From the NCBI GenBank assembly GCA_963695985.1, contig CAVOIC010000012.1:124001-188000 (forward strand): a stretch of 64,000 bases of DNA, written 5' to 3'. Made by a program: the position numbers and the translations under genes. Origin of the DNA: DATBVX01 sp963695985. GTDB lineage: Bacteria; Pseudomonadota; Gammaproteobacteria; Steroidobacterales; Steroidobacteraceae. The notes under the pieces were generated by a model, which saw only the letters and a list, made by a program, of their open reading frames with translations, was not told where the DNA came from and ran no database searches. Below are positions 42,943-52,224 of this stretch, piece after piece (the stretch's first letter is position 1; each line of letters starts with the position of its first letter).

Positions 42943-44109
42943 GTGGAACATCACCGCGCCATCCTGCACGTCGACATGGATGCGTTCTACGCGTCCGTGG
43001 AGCAGCACGATCAGCCTGAGCTCAAAGGCAAGCCTGTCATCGTGGGTGGCACCGGCGCGCGTGGCGTAGTGGCCGCCGCGAGCTACGAAGTGCGCCGCTT
43101 CGGTGTGCACTCCGCGATGCCGATGGGCGAAGCGCTGCGCCGCTGCCCGCACGCGGTCTGCGTTGCACCGCGCATGCGCCGGTACCGGGAAGTATCGCAG
43201 CAGGTGTTCGCGGTGTTTCACCAGTTCACGCCGCTGGTCGAGGGGCTGTCGCTGGATGAGGCGTTTCTCGATCTGACCGCCAGCATCAAGCTCCTCGGAG
43301 CAGCACCGGACATCGCGCGCGAGATCAAGCGCCGGATATACGAGGCGACCGGCCTGACGGCTTCGGTCGGCCTGGCCGGCAACAAGCTGCTGGCCAAGAT
43401 CGCCTCGGATCTCAACAAACCCGATGGCTTTGTGTGGATCCGGCCGGAAGAGGTGGCCACCGTGCTCGACCCGCTGCCGATCCGCCGCCTGAGCGGGGTG
43501 GGCAGGAAGACCGCCACCAAACTCGAGGAGCACGGCATCCATACGCTCGGGCAGTTGCGGCTCGCGCCCGATTCGGTGCTGTGGCCGCTGTTCGGCCGGT
43601 TCACACAGCGCATGCGTGAACGCGCCTCCGGTGTCGATGAGCGCCCCGTCGTATCCGACTGGGAAGAGAAATCCATCAGCGCGGAGGAGACTTTCGAGCG
43701 TGACATCCGCAGGCACGAGCAGCTCTACGCTGAGCTCGCCAGCCTCGCGGATCGCACCTGCGAGCGTATGCGCGCACGGCAACTCATGGCCGGGCAGGTG
43801 TATGTCAAGATCCGCCGCCGCGACTTCACCACCTACACGCGGCAGCAGACCTTTTCGCCACCGACGCAGGACAGTCGGCTGATCCTGTGGATTGCCAATC
43901 GCCTGCTGGCAAACTGGCTACAAACCCAGCCGCGGACCGCGATCCGTCTGCTCGGTGTCGGCGTCGCCGCGCTGAGCCCGGCGCAGCAGCTCGATTTGTT
44001 CGCCGCTGCGCGTGCGGGCGTACCGGACCCGCTCGGGGCAGCCGTGGATCGCATCCACGAGAAGTTCGGTGAGCAATCGCTCACGCGGGCAACCGGCCTC
44101 AGGCACTGA
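42943..44109 (+). CDS. dinB: DNA polymerase IV
   Basis: 388 residues from a GTG. Error-prone Y-family polymerase for translesion synthesis. Catalytic acidic residues are in 'ILHVDMDAFYASVEQ' and 'GLSLDEAFLDLT'; the 'ASYEVRRFGVHSAMPMGEAL' finger motif and the helix-hairpin-helix 'RRLSGVGRKTATKLEEHGI' follow. Near the C-terminus 'QQLDLF' is a good beta-clamp binding motif. No LexA box was recognised upstream in the 59-base gap. Confidence 0.95.
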   Translation: MEHHRAILHVDMDAFYASVEQHDQPELKGKPVIVGGTGARGVVAAASYEVRRFGVHSAMPMGEALRRCPHAVCVAPRMRRYREVSQQVFAVFHQFTPLVEGLSLDEAFLDLTASIKLLGAAPDIAREIKRRIYEATGLTASVGLAGNKLLAKIASDLNKPDGFVWIRPEEVATVLDPLPIRRLSGVGRKTATKLEEHGIHTLGQLRLAPDSVLWPLFGRFTQRMRERASGVDERPVVSDWEEKSISAEETFERDIRRHEQLYAELASLADRTCERMRARQLMAGQVYVKIRRRDFTTYTRQQTFSPPTQDSRLILWIANRLLANWLQTQPRTAIRLLGVGVAALSPAQQLDLFAAARAGVPDPLGAAVDRIHEKFGEQSLTRATGLRH

Positions 44110-44126
44110 AGCACCACCTGCCGCTC

Positions 44127-45609
44127 ATGAGCCGTATCGCGATCGGCGGCGTCCAGCACGAGACCAACACTTTTGCGGCGAGCCGCGCTACCTTTGAAGA
44201 CTTCGTGCACGCGGACGCATGGCCGGGACTGTGTCGCGGCGCTGCGCTCATCGAGGCGACGCGCGGGATCAACCTGCCGATCTCCGGCTTCGTCGAACAA
44301 GCGCACTCCGATGGCCACGCGCTTAAACCGCTGAGCTGGTGTTCAGCTCAGCCCTCAGGGCCGGTGACGCGCGATGCCTTCGAGCGCATCGCCTACATCC
44401 TGCTCGAGGACCTGGCGGCCGCCTTGCCGGTCGATGCCGTCTATCTCGATCTGCATGGCGCCATGGTCGCCGAGCACCTCGACGATGCCGATGGCGAACT
44501 TCTGACCCGTGTCCGTGAACGCGTCGGTCCCAGTGTGCCGGTCGTGGCGAGCCTCGATCTGCACGCCAACGTTTCGCAGACCATGCTCGAGCAGGCCTCG
44601 GCACTACTTGCCTATCGCGCGTATCCGCATGTCGATATGGCGCAGACCGGCGCACGGGCGGCCCGTCTGCTGCCGAAGCTGTTGGATCGAGCCCCCTTGA
44701 AGCGTCGCCTCAAGCATCTCGATTTCCTGGTGCCGCTGACCGCGCAGTGCACGCTCGTTGAGCCTGGCCGGCGGCTCATGGCTCGGGCAGTCGAGCTCGA
44801 GGGACGCTCGCTGCTTTCGCTGCATTACACGCCGGGATTTCCGCTCGCGGACGTGTACGAGTGCGGGCCCTGCGTGTTCGGCTATGGAGAGAGAGAGGCG
44901 GACGTGAACGGTGCCGTCGCTGCGCTCGCGTCCGAAGTCGCGGCCAGTGAGCGTGAGCTCAGCGGCCGGTTCTGGACCATCGATGCCGCGGTGCGCCGTG
45001 CGTTGCAGGGAGGTCCGCCAGCGAGCGGGCCCTATCATTCTGGTCGACACACAGGACAATCCGGGCGCGGGCGGCAACGGCGACAGCACGAGTCTCATCA
45101 AGGCGCTGATCGCCGCGGACGCGAAGGGCGTGGTCGCCGGGTTGATCTGTGACCAAGAGGTCGCCAGGCTGGCGCACGCTGCCGGCGCGGGTGCCAGGCT
45201 TCAGGCCGCCGTTGGTGCGAAATCGGGGTTCCCGGGAGAGACGCCCATCAATGGCGAGTTCAGCGTCGATGCACTCGGCGACGGGAGGTTCGTCGGCACG
45301 GGTCCGTTCTATCGCGGTGCCCAGATGGATCTAGGGCCGATGGCGCTGCTGCGTTTGCGTGACGTGCGCATCGCCGTGGCCAGCCGCAAGCAGCAGGCGG
45401 CGGATCAGTCCATGTTCCGCCACCTGGGCGTCGAGCCCGCGCAGCAACGCATCCTGGTGCTCAAGAGCTCCGTTCACTTCCGCGCAGACTTCGGTGCGCT
45501 GGCGAGCGAGATCCTGATCGTGCTGGCGCCGGGACCCAGTCCCGCTGACCCTGCGCAGCTTCCCTTTCGCAAACTCCGGCCCAGCGTCAGGGCCAAGCTT
45601 GGGCGCTGA
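44127..45609 (+). CDS. M81 (MlrC-like) metallopeptidase, interrupted by one apparent extra base near 45008
   Basis: The first frame covers the N-terminal M81 domain: 'RIAIGGVQHETNTFAASRAT' (metal-binding His), 'VDAVYLDLHGAMVAEHLDDA', 'VASLDLHANVSQTMLEQASA' and 'AYRAYPHVDMAQTGARAARL'. The second, one base out of phase, gives 'PIILVDTQDNPGAGGNGDST' through 'HFRADFGALASEILIVLAPG'. Deleting one G from GGG at 45008-45010 yields 493 residues. MlrC hydrolyses linear microcystin fragments; most relatives have unknown amide substrates. It precedes a glutamine-synthetase-like/ALDH/ADH set, so it may cut a gamma-glutamyl or related amide (inference). Confidence 0.8.
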
Positions 45610-45643
45610 GCGCAGGTTATTTGGCACTGCAAAAAACTGCGGC

Positions 45644-45674
45644 TTGGCGCGGCAAGGGGCCCGCTCGCTATACT
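45644..45674 (+). promoter_or_regulatory. Putative promoter of the glutamine-synthetase-like gene
   Basis: TTGGCG (45644-45649) and TATACT (45669-45674, five of six) are 19 bases apart in the 200-base gap after the M81 gene. This would give a leader of about 130 bases and suggests the synthetase/ALDH/ADH genes can be transcribed apart from the M81 gene. The spacing is long, so the -35 is uncertain. Confidence 0.35.
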
Positions 45675-45809
45675 GCCGCACCGATAAGAACAACAAGCCT
45701 TCCGTCGGCTCGACTCGTTGAAGCGGCAGCAAAGAACTCAAGGGGGTTTGCATGGCTGCAGGAACTGTCATGGCGGGCATCGTGTAGGTTGGTGACCGAT
45801 TCTCCACCT

Positions 45810-47177
45810 ATGCAACCACGGCAAGTCCGCACCGCGCGCGACGCGCGCGCCATCGTCGAGGAACGCAAGCTCACGCATGTCAAGGTGGGCGTGTTCGACG
45901 TGGACGGCATTCTGCGCGGCAAGTACATATCGCGCGCGAAATTCCTCTCGGCGCTGGAGAAGGGCTTCGGCTTCTGTGACGTCGTGCTGGGCTGGGACGC
46001 GAACGACCAGTTGTATGACAACGTAACCTTCACCGGCTGGCATACCGGCTACCCGGACGCGCCGGTGCGTGTGCTGCCGGACAGCTGTCGTCCACTGCCT
46101 TGGGAGGCTGACGGCCTGTTTTTCCTATGCGAGTTCGCGCCGCCGGCCGATGCGATCTGCCCGCGCGGAGTCCTGCGGCGCGTGCTGGAGCGCGCCACCG
46201 GCATGGGCTTCGATCCATACGTCGGCTTCGAATACGAGTTCTTCGTCTTCAACGAGACGCCCGAATCGGTGCGCGCCAAGAACTACCGCGACCTGCAGCC
46301 CCTGGCCCCAGGCTTTTTTGGATACTCGGTCATCCGCAACAGCGTGCACAGCGACTTCTATCGCGAGCTGCTCGCGACCAGCGAGACTATGGACTTCGGC
46401 ATCGAGGGGCTGCACGAGGAGACGGGCGCCGGCGTGCTCGAGGCTGCGATCACCGTGGACGAGGCGCAGGCTGCGGCCGACAAGGCATCGTTGTTCAAGA
46501 CGTTCAGCAAGGTGCTGGCGCAGCGCCAGAACAAGATGATCACGTTCATGGCCAAGTGGTCCAAGGACTGGCCTGGCCAGAGCGGCCACGTGCACATGTC
46601 GCTGAAGTCAAAGGCCGGCAAGTCGGTATTCTTCGATGCGAGGAAGCCGCACACGATGAGCCAGGCGATGCGCCATTTCGTCGGCGGCCAGCAGAAGCTC
46701 CTGCCCGAGCTGCTCGCGATGGTGGCGCCCACGGTGAATTCCTATCGACGCCTGATCCCGGGATTCTGGGCGCCGACCGATGCGACCTGGGGTATCGAGA
46801 ATCGCACCTGCGCGCTGCGGGTCATTCCCGGCAGTGAAAAGGCGCAGCGCGTGGAGTTCCGCATCGCTGCTGCCGATTCCAATCCGTACATCGTTCTCGC
46901 TGCCGGGCTTGCGGCAGGGCTGCACGGCATGGCACAGAAGATCGAGCCCAGCAAGCCGATCGAAGGCAATGCCTATGCACAGAAGTTTCCCAGGAGCATG
47001 GCGCTGCCGGCCACCCTATGGGATGCCGCACAGCGTCTGAAGGCTTCGAAGGTAGCGCGCGATTGGTTCGGTGATGCCTTCGTCGATCACTACGCAGCCA
47101 CGCGTGAATGGGAAGAGCGCGAGTTCCGCAAGCACATCACGGACTGGGAACTCGCGCGCTATTTCGAGATCATCTGA
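45810..47177 (+). CDS. Glutamine synthetase family protein (gamma-glutamyl-amine ligase-like)
   Basis: 455 residues from the ATG at 45810; a GTG at 45792 is possible. The start 'VKVGVFDVDGILRGKYISRA' and the catalytic blocks 'FDPYVGFEYEFFVFNE', 'GLHEETGAGVLEAAI', 'GQSGHVHMSLKSKAG' and 'ENRTCALRVIPG' place it in the GlnA superfamily but outside true glutamine synthetases; PuuA, IpuC and GlnA4-type ligases that gamma-glutamylate amines are the closest functional model. An ALDH and an iron ADH follow on the same strand, supporting amine or amino-alcohol catabolism. Confidence 0.85.
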   Translation: MQPRQVRTARDARAIVEERKLTHVKVGVFDVDGILRGKYISRAKFLSALEKGFGFCDVVLGWDANDQLYDNVTFTGWHTGYPDAPVRVLPDSCRPLPWEADGLFFLCEFAPPADAICPRGVLRRVLERATGMGFDPYVGFEYEFFVFNETPESVRAKNYRDLQPLAPGFFGYSVIRNSVHSDFYRELLATSETMDFGIEGLHEETGAGVLEAAITVDEAQAAADKASLFKTFSKVLAQRQNKMITFMAKWSKDWPGQSGHVHMSLKSKAGKSVFFDARKPHTMSQAMRHFVGGQQKLLPELLAMVAPTVNSYRRLIPGFWAPTDATWGIENRTCALRVIPGSEKAQRVEFRIAAADSNPYIVLAAGLAAGLHGMAQKIEPSKPIEGNAYAQKFPRSMALPATLWDAAQRLKASKVARDWFGDAFVDHYAATREWEEREFRKHITDWELARYFEII

Positions 47178-47204
47178 TCTGCGGGGCCGCCTCCCCGGGT
47201 CTTC

Positions 47205-48593
47205 GTGGAACTCCAACGCACCATTTCTCCCGTCGATGGCCGCGTCTACGTGGAACGGCCGTTCGCAACCCATGAGGACGTCGAACGCGCGCTGAGCAAG
47301 GCGGTCCTCGCCCAGCAGGCCTGGAAACGCGTTGCCGTGCCCGAACGTGCCCGCATCTGCCACGCTTTCGCCGACGCCTTCGAGAAACAGCGCGACAGTA
47401 TTGCCACCGAGCTGTCATGGCAGATGGGCCGCCCGATCAGCGCGGCACCCGGCGAGGTGCGCGGGATGCTGGAGCGCGCACGCTACATGATCGATGCAGC
47501 GGGTGATGCGTTGCGCGATATCGATGTCGGCCCGAAGTCGGGATTCACGCGCTTCATCCGCCGCGAGCCACTCGGCGTAGTGCTGACGATCGCCGCCTGG
47601 AACTATCCCTACCTGATCGCTGTGAACAGTGTGGTGCCCGCGATCATGGCGGGCAACGCCGTGATCTTGAAGCACTCGGCGCAGACGCCGCTGTGCGCGG
47701 AACAGTTCGCGGCGTCGTTCCGCGAGGCCGGCCTGCCCGAAGGCGTCTTCCAGGTGCTACACCTCACCCACGCGGACACCGAGCGCGTGATCCGCGACGC
47801 CCGTGCCGGTTTCGTCGCCTTCACGGGCTCGGTCGACGGCGGGCACGCGATTCAGCGGGCTGCGGCGGAACGTTTCGTGGGCATCGGCCTGGAGCTCGGC
47901 GGCAATGATCCGGCGTACGTGCGCGCGGACGCCAATATGGACCATGCGGTCGAAAACCTCGTCGACGGTGCCTTCTTCAACTCGGGGCAGTCGTGCTGTG
48001 GAATCGGCCGCATCTACGTGCACGTGGCGCTTTACCAGCGGTTCGTACGCGCCTTCGTTGAGCTCACCAACCAATACCGGCTCGGCAATCCGCTCGATCC
48101 GCAAACCACTCTCGGGCCAGTCGTGCGCACCCAGGCGGCCGATTCCATCCGGCGCTCGATCGCCCAGGCAGTTAAAGCCGGCGCGCGACCGCTCATCGAC
48201 GAACGACACTTCGCCGCGAGCAAGTCGGGCACGCCCTACCTCGCACCGCAGGTACTAGTCGACGTGCGGCCGGACATGCCGATCATGCAGGAGGAGACGT
48301 TTGGGCCCTTGGTAAACATCGCGCGCGTCGCTTCTGACGAGGAAGCCATCCGCATGATGAACGACAGCCGCTTCGGGCTGACAGCTTCGGTCTGGACCAC
48401 AGATGAGAAAGCCGCGACCGAGATCGGTGATCGCATCGAGACCGGAACCTGGTTCATGAACCGCTGCGACTATCTCGATCCAGCGCTGGCCTGGGTGGGG
48501 GTAAAGGATTCGGGCCGCGGTTGCACCTTGTCAGTCGTCGGCTACGAACACCTGACCCGGCCCAAGTCGTTCCACCTGCGGGCCACTGTTTGA
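47205..48593 (+). CDS. NAD(P)-dependent aldehyde dehydrogenase
   Basis: 462 residues from a GTG, 27 bases after the ligase gene. Landmarks of the ALDH superfamily: 'VLTIAAWNYPYLIAVNSVVP' (cofactor binding), 'VAFTGSVDGGHAI', the general base in 'LELGGNDPAYV' and the catalytic Cys in 'FFNSGQSCCGIGRIYVH'. 'QEETFGPLVNI' is also present. Within this cluster it could oxidise a gamma-glutamylated aldehyde to the acid. Substrate not determinable from sequence. Confidence 0.9.
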   Translation: MELQRTISPVDGRVYVERPFATHEDVERALSKAVLAQQAWKRVAVPERARICHAFADAFEKQRDSIATELSWQMGRPISAAPGEVRGMLERARYMIDAAGDALRDIDVGPKSGFTRFIRREPLGVVLTIAAWNYPYLIAVNSVVPAIMAGNAVILKHSAQTPLCAEQFAASFREAGLPEGVFQVLHLTHADTERVIRDARAGFVAFTGSVDGGHAIQRAAAERFVGIGLELGGNDPAYVRADANMDHAVENLVDGAFFNSGQSCCGIGRIYVHVALYQRFVRAFVELTNQYRLGNPLDPQTTLGPVVRTQAADSIRRSIAQAVKAGARPLIDERHFAASKSGTPYLAPQVLVDVRPDMPIMQEETFGPLVNIARVASDEEAIRMMNDSRFGLTASVWTTDEKAATEIGDRIETGTWFMNRCDYLDPALAWVGVKDSGRGCTLSVVGYEHLTRPKSFHLRATV

Positions 48594-48619
48594 AATGCCG
48601 CCACGCGGCAGAGGCACCA

Positions 48620-49789
48620 ATGGCTGAGAGCACGCTGACCGGACGCTGGAACTATCCGACGAGCATTCGCTTCGGCGCGGGCATGATTCGCGAGCTGCCC
48701 GCCGCCTGCCGCGATCTCGGCATGCGCAATCCGCTGCTGGTCACTGATGCCGGGCTCGCGCGGCTCGACCTGGTCGGTAATGCCGTCGAGCTCTGCCGCG
48801 CAGCTGGTCTTGGCTGTGCGGTGTTCTCCGACGTCAAGCCCAATCCGGTGGAGGAGAACGTCACGGCGGGAGTAAGCGCCTATCGGGCCGGCGGGCACGA
48901 TGGGGTGATCGCCTTCGGCGGCGGCAGCGCCCTCGATACCGGCAAAGCGATCGCGCTTATGGTCGGACAGAGTCGGCCGATCTGGGACTTCGAGGACCGA
49001 GAGGACTGGTATAAGCGAGTGAATGTCGCCGGTATGGCGCCGGTCGTCGCAGTGCCCACCACCGCGGGCACCGGCTCGGAAGTGGGCCGCTGCTCGGTGC
49101 TCACGGACCTGCGCGATCACACCAAGAAGCTGATTTTTCACCCGCGCCTGCTGCCGGCGATCGTGATCGAGGATCCGGAGCTGCACACGGGCCTGCCGTC
49201 GAAGATCACCGCAGCGGTCGGCATGGATGCGCTGTCGCACAATCTCGAGGCTTTCTGCGCGCCGACCTACCATCCGCTCGCTGACGGCATCGCCGTGGAG
49301 GGGATGCGGCTCATCAAGGACTGGCTGCCGGCGGCCTGTCGTGACGGCGCCAATCTCGAGGCACGCGCGCAGATGTTGATCGCCTCGACCATGGGCGCGA
49401 CCGCATTTCAGAAGGGGCTCGGCGCCATGCACAGCCTGAGCCACCCTTGCTCGGCGAATCTCGACACGCACCACGGTCTCACCAACGGCGTGGTGATGCC
49501 GTACGTGCTCGTCTTCAATCGCCGCGCGATCAAGGACAAGATGAAACGGCTCGCCGCCTACCTCGGCCTGCGACGCCCGTCGTTTGGCGCGGTGCTCGAG
49601 TGGGTAGTCGATCTGCGCGCGACGATCGGCATACCCAAGACGCTCGCCGAGCTCGGTGTCACGGAGGCGCACGTTCCGGCGTTCGCGAAGATGGCGCTGG
49701 CCGATCCCAGCACCCCGACCAATCCGGTCAAGCTCTCGCTGCGCAAGTTCGAGAAGCTCTACCGCAAGGCAATCACCGGCGATCTCTAG
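48620..49789 (+). CDS. Iron-containing alcohol dehydrogenase
   Basis: 389 residues from the ATG at 48620 (GAGG upstream). Class III ADH: 'VIAFGGGSALDTGKAIALMV' and 'VVAVPTTAGTGSEVGRCSVL' (NAD binding), and metal-binding residues in 'VGMDALSHNLEAF' and 'GAMHSLSHPCSANLDTHHGL'. Third member of the ligase/ALDH/ADH run and 26 bases after the ALDH stop, so probably co-transcribed. It could convert an alcohol to the aldehyde used by the ALDH. Between its stop and the next gene, GCGAC-AC-CTG/CAGGTCGC (49807-49835) forms a bulged hairpin without a T-run. Confidence 0.9.
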   Translation: MAESTLTGRWNYPTSIRFGAGMIRELPAACRDLGMRNPLLVTDAGLARLDLVGNAVELCRAAGLGCAVFSDVKPNPVEENVTAGVSAYRAGGHDGVIAFGGGSALDTGKAIALMVGQSRPIWDFEDREDWYKRVNVAGMAPVVAVPTTAGTGSEVGRCSVLTDLRDHTKKLIFHPRLLPAIVIEDPELHTGLPSKITAAVGMDALSHNLEAFCAPTYHPLADGIAVEGMRLIKDWLPAACRDGANLEARAQMLIASTMGATAFQKGLGAMHSLSHPCSANLDTHHGLTNGVVMPYVLVFNRRAIKDKMKRLAAYLGLRRPSFGAVLEWVVDLRATIGIPKTLAELGVTEAHVPAFAKMALADPSTPTNPVKLSLRKFEKLYRKAITGDL

Positions 49790-49887
49790 ACTGGCAAAAG
49801 CTCCCCGCGACACCTGCCCGTTTTACTCAGGTCGCAAGCGCGTGCATCATGGCGGGCAAAGGGCCCCGTAGCCTCACGTAACTTGTT

Positions 49888-51525
49888 ATGTATACGGCAT
49901 TTTTTGGTCTCGGCGAGAAACCGTTCGCCATCACGCCAGACCCGCGGTACCTGTTTCTGAGCGTGCGGCACGCCGAAGCACTCGCGCACCTTCTCTATGG
50001 CATCAACGAGGCGGGCGGATTCGTCCAGCTCACAGGCGAAGTCGGCACCGGCAAGACCACGATCGTACGCACCCTCCTCGGCCAGATCCCCGAGGATGCC
50101 GAGGTCGCGCTGATCCTCAATCCGCACATCACGCCGGCGGAACTCCTGCTCACGATCTGCGAGGAGTTACGGGTCGGCGTGCGGGAGAGCGAACGCACCA
50201 GCGTCAAGGCGCTGGTTGACGCGCTCAATCGCCACCTGCTAGACGCGTATTCGCGTGGCCGCCGCGTGGTCGTGATCGTGGACGAGGCGCAGAACCTCAG
50301 CGCCGAGGTGCTGGAGCAGGTGCGGCTGCTCACGAATCTCGAAACCGCGACCCAGAAGCTGTTGCAGATCATCCTTATCGGGCAGCCCGAGTTGCGCGAG
50401 GTCCTGCAGCGGGTGGAGTTGCGACAGCTGGCACAGCGGATCACGGGCCGCTATCACCTGGCGCCGCTGTCGCGCCGCGAAACTGCCGGCTACGTGCGTC
50501 ATCGCCTGCGCATCGCCGGCGCGACCACAGAGCTTTTCACCAAGAGTGCCCTGGGCGAGGTGCATCGGCTGTCGCGAGGCATCCCGCGCATTATCAACAT
50601 CGTCTGTGACCGCGCCCTGCTGGGCGCCTATACGCTGGACGAACATCGAGTCACGACATCGTTGGTGCGCCGCTCCCTCTCCGAAGTCTACGGGCGATCC
50701 GTCATCCCGCTCTGGAGCCGGTGGGTCGCGGGGGCGGCGGCCGTGGCGAGCCTCGCTCTGCTGGCTTACGGCGGATGGCAGCAGTACGCAAACAGCCAGC
50801 GACTGACGGTTGCGAGCACAGCGCCGCGACACGCTGCCGAACCGGCAGGAGCTTCCGTCCCGGGGGTCTCCGCGGCTGCGGCGGAGCCTTTGCCAACCAT
50901 CACACAGATGCTGAGCGCGCACTCGGCCGAAACGAATCTCGATGCCGCGTTCGCCAGACTGTTTGCGCTGTGGGGTGCGAATTATCGCGCCGGCGGCACC
51001 GATGCCTGCGACCAGGCGGCCATGCAGGGCCTGGAGTGCGTCATGCAGCGCGGCTCGTGGGGCCAGCTGCGCGCGGTGAATCGTCCCGCGATCCTGATGC
51101 TCAGCGACGATGCGGGTATCGAACACCAGTTGGTGCTGTCGCAGCTCGACGATGAGCACGCAGCGGTTGAACTCGGGGGCCGGCACGTACCGGTGAGCAT
51201 CGCCGCACTGTCCAAGTACTGGTTCGGCGACTACCTGCTGCTGTGGCGGCCGCGAGTGACGGGGGGCAAGAAACTCTCGCTCGGCATGCGCGGCGAGGAC
51301 GTCGCCTGGCTGCGCCAAAGCCTCGAAAGAGTGCGCGGCATCGACCCCACGCCAGGCGGTGATGTCTTCGACGAGCAGCTGGCGCGGCTGGTACAGGACT
51401 TTCAGCGCGAGCACCGGTTGACCGTGGACGGCATAGTCGGCATGCAGACGCAGATCGCGCTCGACACAGCGCTCGCAGACCCCGCCACACCGTTCCTGCG
51501 CGCGCCAGCGGCACCGGGCAGCTGA
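49888..51525 (+). CDS. gspA: ExeA/GspA-like AAA ATPase with peptidoglycan-binding domain
   Basis: 545 residues. N-terminal AAA/ATPase: 'FFGLGEKPFAITPDPRYLFL', Walker A 'LTGEVGTGKTTIVRTLLGQI' and Walker B 'VVVIVDEAQNLS', with sensor region 'IILIGQPELREVL'. A membrane helix follows (about 275-295), then a periplasmic domain and a C-terminal PG_binding_1 domain ('LSLGMRGEDVAWLRQSLERV', 'FQREHRLTVDGIVGMQTQIA'). ExeA uses ATP and the wall to help place the type II secretion secretin; here no other gsp gene is next to it. Paired with gspB, 3 bases downstream. Confidence 0.9.
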   Translation: MYTAFFGLGEKPFAITPDPRYLFLSVRHAEALAHLLYGINEAGGFVQLTGEVGTGKTTIVRTLLGQIPEDAEVALILNPHITPAELLLTICEELRVGVRESERTSVKALVDALNRHLLDAYSRGRRVVVIVDEAQNLSAEVLEQVRLLTNLETATQKLLQIILIGQPELREVLQRVELRQLAQRITGRYHLAPLSRRETAGYVRHRLRIAGATTELFTKSALGEVHRLSRGIPRIINIVCDRALLGAYTLDEHRVTTSLVRRSLSEVYGRSVIPLWSRWVAGAAAVASLALLAYGGWQQYANSQRLTVASTAPRHAAEPAGASVPGVSAAAAEPLPTITQMLSAHSAETNLDAAFARLFALWGANYRAGGTDACDQAAMQGLECVMQRGSWGQLRAVNRPAILMLSDDAGIEHQLVLSQLDDEHAAVELGGRHVPVSIAALSKYWFGDYLLLWRPRVTGGKKLSLGMRGEDVAWLRQSLERVRGIDPTPGGDVFDEQLARLVQDFQREHRLTVDGIVGMQTQIALDTALADPATPFLRAPAAPGS

Positions 51526-51528
51526 ACC

Positions 51529-52224
51529 ATGTCCTTCATTCTCGACGCGTTGCGTAAGTCCGAGCATGAGCGGCAACGCCAGGCAGGGCCGGGAATCGCG
51601 GACCTGCAAGCCGCGGGGGCGGCGCGTTCGCGACAGCCGCTCTGGGCCTTGGTGCTGGGTGCGCTGCTGGTACTCAACGTCGCAGTGGTCATCGCGTTGG
51701 TCTTGCGCGGCTCTGGCCGCGAGCCGCCCGCGGCGCCGGCAACCGCTACTGCTGAGACCGCTGCGGCACCAGCGACGGCTGTCGTCGCTGCGGCCGCCCC
51801 AGCGTCTTCTGGTAGCGCAGGCGTCACTGGCCCTGCCACGACCAGCCTCGCGCCTGCGGCGACTACGGCACCGCCTCCCTCACCTGCCGGGCCTGAAACC
51901 ACTGCATCCGTAGCCACGGACGAGATGAGCGAGCCCACCTTGCGAGCTGTGCCGCCGCCCGCGCCACAAACCGTGGAGTCCAGCGAGAGCTACGCCACGC
52001 TGCCCACGATAGGCGACGTGACGCTGCAAGGCACCGCCCTACCGGAGCTGCACCTCGATCTGCACGTGTACGCGAGCCGGCCGGCGGACCGGTTCGTGTT
52101 CATCAACACGCGCAAGTATCGCGAGGGCGGCCAGACACCCGACGGCACCACCATCGAGCGCATCACACCGGACGGCGTGGTGCTCAATCATCACGGCGTT
52201 CGCTTCCTGCTCCCGCGCGAGTGA
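51529..52224 (+). CDS. gspB: GspB/ExeB-like type II secretion accessory protein
   Basis: 231 residues. 'MSFILDALRKSEHERQRQ' is the conserved cytoplasmic start of GspB/ExeB, followed by a membrane helix ('ALVLGALLVLNVAVVIALVL', about 40-59), a long Ala/Pro/Thr-rich spacer and the C-terminal GspB domain ('LHLDLHVYASRPADRFVFIN', 'GVVLNHHGVRFLLPRE'). ExeB partners ExeA in secretin assembly. Its stop overlaps the GTG of the next gene (GTGA at 52221-52224). Confidence 0.92.
   Translation: MSFILDALRKSEHERQRQAGPGIADLQAAGAARSRQPLWALVLGALLVLNVAVVIALVLRGSGREPPAAPATATAETAAAPATAVVAAAAPASSGSAGVTGPATTSLAPAATTAPPPSPAGPETTASVATDEMSEPTLRAVPPPAPQTVESSESYATLPTIGDVTLQGTALPELHLDLHVYASRPADRFVFINTRKYREGGQTPDGTTIERITPDGVVLNHHGVRFLLPRE

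Noticed and set aside
2565..45609. Programmed +1 frameshifting as the explanation for the five broken genes
   Set aside because: The sites share no slippery sequence or conserved stop codon context, and the families involved are not known to use recoding.
49807..49835. Hairpin after the iron ADH gene as a terminator
   Set aside because: The stem is convincing apart from a two-base bulge, but no T-run follows, so an intrinsic terminator is not supported.
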